Origin: Betaproteobacteria bacterium
GTDB lineage: Bacteria > Pseudomonadota > Gammaproteobacteria > Burkholderiales > SG8-39
Length of the DNA: 8,064 nucleotides
Assembly (NCBI GenBank): GCA_019237595.1
Contig: JAFAGU010000140.1
Span: 1 to 8,064, forward strand
Direction: 5' to 3'
Below the pieces are notes generated by a model, which was not told the DNA's origin, ran no database searches, and saw only the letters and a list, made by a program, of their open reading frames with translations. Below, in pieces: positions 1-6,130 of the stretch. Made by a program: the position numbers and the translations under genes. How positions within the stretch are numbered: position 1 is the stretch's first letter; each line of letters opens with the position of its first letter.

Positions 1-25
1 CCGCATTTCTTCCTTATAGCAGAAT

Positions 26-61
26 TGCGGCACCGCCGCATTGCGATGCAGCACATCGCGA
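26..61 (+). promoter_or_regulatory. Two tandem hairpins in the leader of the acylase gene
   Basis: Two inverted repeats lie back to back just before the acylase gene. The first is TGCGGC-ACC-GCCGCA (26-40), a perfect 6-bp stem with a 3-nt loop. The second is GCGATG-CAGCA-CATCGC (43-59), a perfect 6-bp stem with a 5-nt loop; as RNA it could extend by a U-G and a U-A pair to 41-61. The second stem reaches the purine-rich GAGGGG at 60-65, the best ribosome-binding candidate for the ATG at 78 (12 nt away). Neither hairpin is followed by a T tract, so they do not look like simple intrinsic terminators. They could form part of an mRNA leader or the tail of an upstream transcript, or be chance structure in GC-rich DNA. 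A TATAGC at 15-20 resembles a -10 box, but its -35 would fall outside the window. Confidence 0.3.
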
Positions 62-77
62 GGGGTATTCTCGGCCC

Positions 78-2492
78 ATGCGCAGTGCCCTGAAATGGCT
101 TGGTTTTGCTGCCTTGGCAGCGGCGGTGCTCGTTTGCGCTCTCTATCTTTACCTGAGGCAATCGCTGCCAGTCACCGAAGGCGTCGAGCGAGTGCAGGGC
201 CTCGCCGGCCCGGTGGAAGTGCTCCGCGATCGCTACGGCATCCCGCATATCTATGCACATTCCCTCGAGGAGGCTTACTACGCGCTCGGATTCGCGCACG
301 CGCAGGACCGCCTCTGGCAGATGGAGATGGGCCGGCGCATCGGCGCCGGGCGATTGTCCGAAGTGTTCGGCGCGGCCGGACTTCCCGCCGACCGGTTCCT
401 GCGCACGCTCGGCGTGCGGCGCGCCGCCGAAGCGAACCTGCGCGGCCTCGATAGCGAGACGCGTCGAATGCTGGATGCGTACGCCGCCGGCGTGAACGCC
501 TATCTCGCCCAGGGTCGCGTGCTGCCGATCGAATTCCTGCTGACCGGCGTTCATCCCGAGCCGTGGTCGCCGGTCGACTCGATCGCCTGGACGAAGATGA
601 TGGCGTGGGACCTCGGCGGCAACTGGCGGACCGAGCTTCTCCGCATGCGCCTTGGGCGCACGCTCGGAAACGATCGCATCGCCGAATTCCTGCCTCCCTA
701 TCCCGGAGACGCACCCCCCGCCCTGCCGGATCTTCGCGGCCTCTACGGCGCGATGGAAAAGCCATCGCCGCGGCTCGCCGGAGCCGAGCCTTGGCGAGTG
801 CCCACGCCGAGCGAGGGAATCGGATCGAACAGCTGGGTCGTCTCGGGCGCGCGCTCGGCAACCGGAATGCCGCTGCTCGCAAACGACCCGCACCTCGGCC
901 TCACGGCGCCGCCGGTCTGGTACTTCGCGCACATCGAGGCGCCGGGAATGCAGGCGATCGGGGCGACCTTGCCGGGCGTGCCCGCGATCATCCTCGGCCG
1001 GAACGAGCGCATCGCGTGGGGCTTCACGAACACAGGCCCCGACGTGCAGGACTTCTACCTGGAGAAGCTCGATGCGTCGGGCAACTATGTTGCGCCAAGC
1101 GGCTCCCGCCCATTTACCGTCTTTCCGGAAACGATCAAGGTCAAGGGCGGCGAGGACCAACCGCTCCGCGTGCGCGTATCGCGGCACGGCCCGGTGCTGT
1201 CCGACGCGGTGCCTTCGATCCTCGAGGTCGTGCCTCGCGGCTACGCCCTAGCGCTGCAGTGGACGGCCCTCGCGGAGGACGACCGAACCATGCAGGCCGC
1301 CGTGCGCATTGCCGGGGCGCGCGACTGGGCGAGCTTCCTCGCCATCGGCCGCGATTTCCACGCCCCGCAGCAGAACGTGAGCTATGCGGACGTCGACGGC
1401 AACATCGGGTTCGTCGCCGCCGGGCGGGTGCCGATCCGCAGGCGCGACAACGACCTCAAGGGCCTCGCGCCGGCGCCCGGCTGGGATGCGCGCTATGACT
1501 GGGCAGGCTATATCCCGTTCGACGAGTTGCCGCGCCTCTTCAATCCGCCGCGAGCCGCCGTAGTGACCGCGAACCAGAAGATCACCCCGCCGGGCTACCC
1601 GTTCCCGATCACCTTCGAATGGGAGCCGCCCTACCGGGCCTCGCGCATCGAGACGCTCCTCGACTCGAGACCGAAGCACTCCGTGGAGAGCTTCGCTCGC
1701 ATGCAGGCGGACGTCGTCTCCGGTGCCGCACGCGAGCTGCTCGCCAAGCTGCTCTCCGTGCCGCCGAAGAGCGCCCAGGCGGCCGAAGCGCTCAAGCGCC
1801 TCGCCGCATGGGACGGCGCGATGTCGATGGATCGAGCGGAGCCGCTGATCTTCGTCGCCTGGTGGCGCGAGCTCGGCCGCGCGGTGTACGCGGACGAGCT
1901 CGGCGAAGCCTTCCGCGACAACTGGCTCTATCGTCCGCAGTTCCTGTCGGCCGTGCTGGGAGGCGACGGGCCGCAGGCGCGCTGGTGCGACGACGTGCGA
2001 ACCCCGGTCCAGGAGAACTGCGAGGAGCTCGCCGCCGGCGCGCTCGAAAAAGCGCTCGCCGACCTTCGTACGCGCTACGGCGCCGATCCTTCCACGTGGC
2101 GCTGGGGCACGGCGCATCCGGCGCGCCACGAGCATCGCCCGTTTTCGCGCGTGCGATGGCTCGCCCCCTTCTTCGAGATCCGAGCGCCGGTTCCCGGGGA
2201 CGCATTCACGCTCGACGTCGGACGTACCGACCTTGCGGACGACGCCGATCCGTACTCCGCCCGGCACGCTCCGAGCCTGCGCGCGATCTACGACCTCGCG
2301 GACCTCGAGCGCTCGCTCTTCATCCATTCCGGCGGGCAGTCGGGGAACGTGCTGTCGCCGCACTACCGCGACTTCACCGCCGCTTGGGCGCAGGTGCAGT
2401 ACATCCCCATGGTCATGCACCGCGCGCGCCTGGAGCGCGAAGGCGTCCAGCGGCTGGAGCTCGTCCCGACGACCGACGAGCGCCGCCGCTAG
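78..2492 (+). CDS. Penicillin acylase family protein (Ntn amidohydrolase)
   Basis: This 804-residue protein is a full-length precursor of the penicillin/cephalosporin/AHL acylase family, which hydrolyses amide bonds of N-acyl compounds. Residues 7-27 are hydrophobic after a basic start, forming a signal peptide or membrane anchor, so the enzyme is probably exported to the periplasm. Cys20 follows Val, so it is not a lipobox. The first part has the family motif GFAHAQDRLWQME (71-83). The autocatalytic cleavage site is G249-S250 in EGIGSNSW, with Ser250 becoming the N-terminal nucleophile of the beta chain. His272 in NDPHLGL is beta-23, which is His in cephalosporin acylases and PvdQ but Gln in penicillin G acylase. 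Asn499 in TANQK fits the oxyanion Asn. Conserved late motifs are WRWGTAH (674-680) and GGQSGN (752-757). The ATG at 78 is the only sensible start, with GAGGGG upstream. The gene is alone on its strand here and converges on the fadD operon. The family is certain; the substrate (acyl-homoserine lactone, phenylacetyl amide or other) cannot be read from sequence. Confidence 0.93.
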   Translation: MRSALKWLGFAALAAAVLVCALYLYLRQSLPVTEGVERVQGLAGPVEVLRDRYGIPHIYAHSLEEAYYALGFAHAQDRLWQMEMGRRIGAGRLSEVFGAAGLPADRFLRTLGVRRAAEANLRGLDSETRRMLDAYAAGVNAYLAQGRVLPIEFLLTGVHPEPWSPVDSIAWTKMMAWDLGGNWRTELLRMRLGRTLGNDRIAEFLPPYPGDAPPALPDLRGLYGAMEKPSPRLAGAEPWRVPTPSEGIGSNSWVVSGARSATGMPLLANDPHLGLTAPPVWYFAHIEAPGMQAIGATLPGVPAIILGRNERIAWGFTNTGPDVQDFYLEKLDASGNYVAPSGSRPFTVFPETIKVKGGEDQPLRVRVSRHGPVLSDAVPSILEVVPRGYALALQWTALAEDDRTMQAAVRIAGARDWASFLAIGRDFHAPQQNVSYADVDGNIGFVAAGRVPIRRRDNDLKGLAPAPGWDARYDWAGYIPFDELPRLFNPPRAAVVTANQKITPPGYPFPITFEWEPPYRASRIETLLDSRPKHSVESFARMQADVVSGAARELLAKLLSVPPKSAQAAEALKRLAAWDGAMSMDRAEPLIFVAWWRELGRAVYADELGEAFRDNWLYRPQFLSAVLGGDGPQARWCDDVRTPVQENCEELAAGALEKALADLRTRYGADPSTWRWGTAHPARHEHRPFSRVRWLAPFFEIRAPVPGDAFTLDVGRTDLADDADPYSARHAPSLRAIYDLADLERSLFIHSGGQSGNVLSPHYRDFTAAWAQVQYIPMVMHRARLEREGVQRLELVPTTDERRR

Positions 2493-2500
2493 CAGTTCCC

Positions 2501-2525
2501 GGCGGTCAGGCCGCCTTCTTTTCCT
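2501..2525 (+). terminator. Possible intrinsic terminator of the acylase gene
   Basis: Eight bases after the acylase stop codon lies GGCGG (2501-2505), a TCAGG loop and CCGCC (2511-2515), followed by TTCTTTTCCTC. A 5-bp GC stem, with a possible extra U-G pair, followed by a T-rich tract fits a short Rho-independent terminator for + strand transcription. It overlaps the stop codon and last Ala codons of the convergent ligase gene, whose Lys codons supply the T-rich stretch on this strand. In the minus direction the hairpin is followed by GGGAACTGCTAG, without a T run, so it should not stop fadD transcripts. The stem is short, so confidence is moderate. Confidence 0.4.
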
Positions 2526-4173
2526 CGCGCAACGCGCGCCGCAGGATCTTGCCGACGTTCGTTTTCGGCAGCTCGGCGCGGAATTCGACGTACTTCGGAC
2601 GCTTGTAGCCCGTGAGCTCGCGCCGGCAGTGCTCGAGGACATCCTGCTCCGTGAGCGCGGGATCGCGCTTGACGACGAAGACTTTCGGCACCTCGCCGGA
2701 GTGCTCGTCGGGCACGCCGATCGCCGCCACTTCCAGCACGCCGGGGTGCATGGCGACCACCTGCTCGATCTCGTTCGGGTAAACGTTGAAGCCCGAAACG
2801 AGGATCATGTCCTTCTTCCGGTCGACGATCGTGACGAAGCCCTTCTCATCCATGACGCCGATGTCGCCGGTGTAGAGGAAGCCGTCGGGTCCCAGCACCT
2901 TCTCCGTTTCCTCGGGCCGTTGCCAGTAGCCCTTCATCACCTGCGGGCCGCGGATTGCGATCTCGCCCGGCTGCCCGAGCGGCAAATCGCGCCGGTCCTC
3001 GTCGCGGATCGCGATTTCCGTCGAAGGCAGCGGCAGGCCGATCGAGCCGTTGAAGGACTCGATGTAGGGCGGATTCATGGTCGCGGACGGGCTCGTCTCC
3101 GTGAGGCCGTAGCCTTCCTGGAGAGGCTTGCCGGTCATCTGCTTCCAGCGCTCGGCCACCGCCTTCTGCACCGCCATGCCGCCCCCGACCGCGCTCTTCA
3201 GCGCGGTGAAGTCGAGCTTCGCGAACTCCGGGTTATTCATCAGCGCGTTGAAGAGCGTGTTCACGCCGGTGATGATGTTGTAGCGGTGCTTGCCGAGCTC
3301 CTTCACGAACCCCGGAATGTCGCGCGGGTTCGTGATGAGGATGTTGCAGCCGCCGATCTTCAGCATCAGCAGGCAATTCACCGTGAGCGAGAAGATGTGG
3401 TAGAGCGGCAGCGCGGTGATGATGACTGGAATCTCGCCACCCAGCGAAGGCAGCAGCCACGCCTCGGACTGGCAGATGTTGGCGAGGATGTTCCGGTGCA
3501 GGAGCATCGCGCCCTTGGAGACGCCGGTCGTTCCGCCGGTGTACTGGAGGAACGCGATGTCCTCGTGCCCGACCTCGAAGGGCTTCATCTGCTTTCCCGC
3601 GCCCTCGGCGAGCGCGTCGTTGAAGCGCACGGCGCCGGAAATCTCGTGGGGCGGCACCATCTTCTTCAGCTTTCGCACCACGAGATTGACGATGTGGCCC
3701 TTGAAGCCGAGCAGGTCGCCGAGCGCCGCCAGCACGACGTGCTTGACCGGCACGCGCGGGAGCACCTCCTGGAGCGTGCGGGCGAAGTTCTCGAGGATCA
3801 CGATCGCTTCCGCCCCCGAGTCCCGGAGCTGGTGCTCGAGCTCGCGCGCGGTGTAGAGCGGATTCACGTTCACCACGATGTAGCCGGCGCGGAGCGCCGC
3901 GTAGAGCGCCACCGGGTACTGCAGGCAATTGGGCATCATGATCGCGATGCGCGCGCCCTTGGGCAGGCCGCGCGCCTGTAGCCACGCGGCGAAGTCGCGG
4001 GAGAGCCGGTCGAGCTCCCCGAAGCGGATCGTCTTCCCCATGCAATGGAAGGCGTCGCGATCGCGGTAGGCGGCGACGCTCTCGTCGAAGAGCTGGCCTA
4101 TGGAGCCGTAGCGCCGGTAGTCGATCTCCGCCGGAACCCCGGGCGCGTAGCTCTTCGTCCAGAAGCGTTCCAT
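2506..4173 (-). CDS. fadD: Long-chain fatty acid--CoA ligase (FadD type)
   Basis: This 555-residue enzyme of the ANL adenylating superfamily activates carboxylic acids to acyl-CoA via an acyl-adenylate; length and sequence match proteobacterial FadD (about 560 residues). Motifs in order: phosphate-binding loop YTGGTTGVSKG (211-221); GYGLTET (354-360); YTGD (434-437), whose Asp binds the ribose of AMP; the hinge region DRKKDMILVSGFNVYPNE (451-468); and near the end PKTNVGKILRR (536-546), with Lys542 the expected adenylation lysine. No signal peptide or clear membrane segment is seen; FadD enzymes work at the inner face of the membrane. The frame is open further upstream to 4317, but the ATG at 4173 is chosen because it has a strong ribosome-binding site and starts MERFWTKSY, the usual N-terminus, while the extension overlaps the hydratase gene. 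It is the last gene of the minus-strand operon, 25 bp after the hydratase. Long-chain fatty acid is the default substrate; the paa context makes a phenylalkanoate possible. Confidence 0.93.
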   Translation of the reverse strand: MERFWTKSYAPGVPAEIDYRRYGSIGQLFDESVAAYRDRDAFHCMGKTIRFGELDRLSRDFAAWLQARGLPKGARIAIMMPNCLQYPVALYAALRAGYIVVNVNPLYTARELEHQLRDSGAEAIVILENFARTLQEVLPRVPVKHVVLAALGDLLGFKGHIVNLVVRKLKKMVPPHEISGAVRFNDALAEGAGKQMKPFEVGHEDIAFLQYTGGTTGVSKGAMLLHRNILANICQSEAWLLPSLGGEIPVIITALPLYHIFSLTVNCLLMLKIGGCNILITNPRDIPGFVKELGKHRYNIITGVNTLFNALMNNPEFAKLDFTALKSAVGGGMAVQKAVAERWKQMTGKPLQEGYGLTETSPSATMNPPYIESFNGSIGLPLPSTEIAIRDEDRRDLPLGQPGEIAIRGPQVMKGYWQRPEETEKVLGPDGFLYTGDIGVMDEKGFVTIVDRKKDMILVSGFNVYPNEIEQVVAMHPGVLEVAAIGVPDEHSGEVPKVFVVKRDPALTEQDVLEHCRRELTGYKRPKYVEFRAELPKTNVGKILRRALREEKKAA

Positions 4174-4178
4174 GTGGA

Positions 4179-4186
4179 CCCCTCCT
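4179..4186 (-). promoter_or_regulatory. Strong ribosome-binding site fixing the fadD start
   Basis: On the minus strand AGGAGGGG lies 5 nt before the ATG at 4173, a near-perfect Shine-Dalgarno sequence and the strongest in the window. It lies in the 25-bp gap after the hydratase stop codon. It decides the start over the longer open frame reaching back to 4317. It also suggests that fadD is translated independently rather than by coupling, unlike the overlapping genes before it. Confidence 0.8.
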
Positions 4187-4198
4187 CTCGCGCCGATG

Positions 4199-4975
4199 TT
4201 ACTTGTTTTTGAAGGCGGGCTTCCTCTTCTCGAGGAACGCGGCCATGCCTTCCTTCTGGTCCTCGAGGGCGAATTGCGAGTGGAAGAGCCGGCGCTCGAA
4301 GAGGACGCCCTCCGCAAGCGCCGTCTCGTAGGCGCGGTTGATCGATTCCTTGATCATCATGACGACCGGAAGCGAATAGCCGGCGATCTTCTCGGCGACG
4401 GCGAGCGCCTCCTCCATGAGCTTCGCGAGCGGCACGACGCGCGAGACGAGGCCGGCGCGCTCGGCTTCCTGCGCATCCATCATGCGCGCCGTGAGGCAGA
4501 GGTCCATCGCCTTCGCCTTGCTCGTGAAGCGTGGCAGGCGCTGCGTGCCGCCGGCGCCCGGCATGACGCCCAGGTTCACCTCGGGCTGGCCGAACTTCGC
4601 GTTGTCGGCCGCGATGATCAGGTCGCACATCATCGCGAGCTCGTTTCCGCCGCCAAGCGCATAGCCCGCGACCGCGGCGATGACCGGCTTGCGGACGCGG
4701 CGGATGTGCTCCCAGTCCCGGGTGATGTAGTCGGCCTTGAACGCGTCCATGTAGCTGTAGCCCTGCATGACCGCGATGTCGGCGCCGGCGGCGAAGGCCT
4801 TCTCGTTCCCGGTGATCACGATCGCACCCATCGCGTCGTCCGCGTCGAGCTCGTAGAGCGCCTTTCCGAGCGCCTGCATGAGTTCCGGGTTGAGCGCATT
4901 CAGCTGCTTCGGTCGGTTGAGCGTGAGCAACCCGACGCGGCCGCGCCGCTCGAGGAGAACGAGGTCAGAGCTCAT
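4199..4975 (-). CDS. Enoyl-CoA hydratase (crotonase family; PaaF candidate)
   Basis: This 258-residue protein is a full-length crotonase-fold enzyme that adds water to trans-2-enoyl-CoA. The oxyanion-hole segments are FAAGAD (61-66) and GYALGGGNELAMMCD (104-118). Both catalytic glutamates of true hydratases are present: Glu112 in NELAMMCD and Glu132 in GQPEVNLG, followed by PGAGGTQRL (139-147). It ends with the usual EKRKPAFK tail. The residue before Glu112 is Asn where relatives commonly have Cys, which is not expected to abolish activity. Its start overlaps the end of the cysteine hydrolase gene by 11 bp, so translation is probably coupled. It could be the PaaF hydratase for 2,3-dehydroadipyl-CoA, or a general short-chain hydratase of fatty-acid beta-oxidation working with the FadD encoded next. 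Sequence alone does not separate these, so no symbol is given. Hydratase activity itself is well supported. Confidence 0.93.
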   Translation of the reverse strand: MSSDLVLLERRGRVGLLTLNRPKQLNALNPELMQALGKALYELDADDAMGAIVITGNEKAFAAGADIAVMQGYSYMDAFKADYITRDWEHIRRVRKPVIAAVAGYALGGGNELAMMCDLIIAADNAKFGQPEVNLGVMPGAGGTQRLPRFTSKAKAMDLCLTARMMDAQEAERAGLVSRVVPLAKLMEEALAVAEKIAGYSLPVVMMIKESINRAYETALAEGVLFERRLFHSQFALEDQKEGMAAFLEKRKPAFKNK

Positions 4976-5504
4976 CGGTCTTCACCACCTTGGCGTAGAA
5001 GCCGTTCAGCGCGGCGAGGAAAGCGCCGTGCACCTGCCGGGCCGGGATCGTTTCCCCGCCGAAGCTCTGCGCCCGCGTCGCGCACGCATCGCCCGCGAGC
5101 GTGACCTTGTATCCGAGATCGGCGGCCTGCCGCACGGTCGCATCCACGCACATGTGCGTCATCATCCCGGCCACGACCAGGTTCTGGATCTTCTGCTTCT
5201 CGAGCGCTTCCTTGAGCGCGGTATTGCGAAAGCTGTTCGGGAAGTTCTTCTCGATCACCGATTCGCCCTCGTGCGGCGCCACGGACTTGTGAATCTCGGC
5301 CCCCTTGGTGCCCGGAAGAAAAAATGTCGCACCCGGTCGTACCGAGAGATGGCGCACGTGGAAGATCGGGAGGCTCTTCTCGCGAAATCGGGCGAGGAGC
5401 GAGCCGGCTTTCGCGCCCGCCGCTTCGGCGTCTTCGAGCTCCATCGCGCCGCCGGGAAAGTAATCGTTCTGGATGTCGATGACGAGGAGCGCCGTGTCAG
5501 CCAT
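4965..5504 (-). CDS. Isochorismatase-family cysteine hydrolase
   Basis: This 179-residue protein has the single-domain alpha/beta fold family that includes nicotinamidases, N-carbamoylsarcosine amidases and isochorismatases. The full catalytic triad can be placed: Asp10 in LLVIDIQNDYF, Lys86 in VIEKNFPNSF and Cys119 in AGMMTHMCVDATVR. The AGMM stretch before it (112-115) is where the family has its conserved cis-peptide bond. A nucleophilic Cys points to an amide or ester hydrolase by thioester chemistry, rather than isochorismatase itself, which often lacks this Cys. No signal peptide is seen, so it is cytoplasmic. The ATG at 5504 overlaps the paaY stop by 8 bp and has AGAGG 4 nt upstream; the 3' end overlaps the hydratase start by 11 bp. 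The substrate is unknown. It is not one of the classical paa gene products, but the overlaps tie its expression to the pathway. Confidence 0.9.
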   Translation of the reverse strand: MADTALLVIDIQNDYFPGGAMELEDAEAAGAKAGSLLARFREKSLPIFHVRHLSVRPGATFFLPGTKGAEIHKSVAPHEGESVIEKNFPNSFRNTALKEALEKQKIQNLVVAGMMTHMCVDATVRQAADLGYKVTLAGDACATRAQSFGGETIPARQVHGAFLAALNGFYAKVVKTDEL

Positions 5505-6108
5505 GTCGCCTCTTCAGCTCCGAAAGGGGAATCGCGCCGGGAACCTCGATGCGCCGCCGCCCCGGCTCGGGTGCAGGCAGCGCCTCGACCGCTCGCATCG
5601 TGCGTGCGCTGCGCTCGGCGAGCTGCTGGTAGAGGAGCATGTTGTCTTTCTTCCAGCGGATCTCTTCTTCGGCGAGCTCGCGCAGCACGCGCGCGGGAAT
5701 TCCGGCGGCGAGCGAGCGGGGCGGAATGCGCGCCTCTGCCTTCACGAAGGCGAGCGCCGCCACGACGGCATCCTCGCCCACCTCCGCATTGTCGTTCACG
5801 ACGGCATTCATGCCGATAAGCGCGCCGCGACGAACAACGCAGCCATGGAGGACAGCGCCGTGGCCGATGGTCGCGTCCGCGCCGACGACGGTGTCCTTAC
5901 CAGGAAATCCGTGCAGCATGCACGTGTCCTGGATGTTCGCGCCGGCCTCGACGACGATGCGGCCGAAGTCGCCGCGCAGGCACGCCGCCGGCCCGATATA
6001 CGCGCGCCCTGCGACGATCACGTCGCCGATCAGCACTGCGCTTTCGTGCACGAAGCTCGAGGGATCGACGACCGGCGTGATGCCGTCGATGGAATAGACT
6101 TTCGGCAC
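5497..6108 (-). CDS. paaY: PaaY/CaiE-type gamma-carbonic-anhydrase-like thioesterase
   Basis: This 203-residue protein is a left-handed beta-helix, hexapeptide-repeat protein expected to form trimers. It closely resembles E. coli PaaY and CaiE in motif order: SIDGITPVVDPSSFVH (6-21), AVLIGDV (24-30), LRGDFGRI (44-51), ANIQD (57-61), HGFPGKDTVVG (66-76), IGHGAVLHGC (81-90) and GMNAVV (99-104). The three zinc-type histidines of gamma carbonic anhydrases are at 66, 83 and 88, with Arg45 and Asp47 also kept. In Pseudomonas PaaY is a thioesterase that hydrolyses the seven-membered-ring CoA ester formed as a dead end in phenylacetate breakdown. The GTG at 6108 is chosen because its product starts exactly where relatives start. 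An in-frame ATG at 6132 would add eight residues and overlap the divergent paaG start codon. It is the first gene of the minus-strand operon. Carbonic anhydrase activity cannot be excluded from sequence. Confidence 0.88.
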   Translation of the reverse strand: MPKVYSIDGITPVVDPSSFVHESAVLIGDVIVAGRAYIGPAACLRGDFGRIVVEAGANIQDTCMLHGFPGKDTVVGADATIGHGAVLHGCVVRRGALIGMNAVVNDNAEVGEDAVVAALAFVKAEARIPPRSLAAGIPARVLRELAEEEIRWKKDNMLLYQQLAERSARTMRAVEALPAPEPGRRRIEVPGAIPLSELKRRHG

Positions 6109-6130
6109 ACGGCGATTGTAAGCTCTTCCC
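6109..6130. promoter_or_regulatory. Divergent start region between paaY and paaG
   Basis: Only 22 bp separate the GTG of paaY from the ATG of paaG, so promoters for at least one side must lie inside the opposite gene. On the minus strand TACAAT (6120-6115) matches the -10 consensus at five of six positions. The paaY GTG begins at the seventh base after it, which would give a leaderless transcript. There is no good -35 at 16-18 bp (GGATCG or similar). On the + strand TAGACT (6095-6100) is a weaker -10 candidate for paaG. No clear Shine-Dalgarno precedes paaG. These promoter calls are tentative. Confidence 0.3.

Noticed and set aside
95..140. Lipoprotein signal at Cys20 of the acylase
   Set aside because: The residue before the Cys is Val, not the small residue a lipobox needs, so a plain signal peptide or anchor is more likely.
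1248..2642. Long open frame (464 codons) on the minus strand through the acylase gene
   Set aside because: It overlaps both the acylase and the ligase 3' end, has low-complexity Arg-rich composition and no family motif. The opposite strand encodes conserved acylase motifs over the same stretch.
2233..3981. Long open frame (582 codons) on the + strand opposite the ligase gene
   Set aside because: It runs antisense to a clear FadD with all motifs, and its product is rich in Arg, His, Glu and Val with no recognisable domain. This is typical of a shadow frame in GC-rich DNA.
4174..4317. 48-residue N-terminal extension of the ligase
   Set aside because: It lies inside the hydratase gene in another frame, is Ser/Arg-rich, and is made unnecessary by the strong ribosome-binding site before the ATG at 4173.
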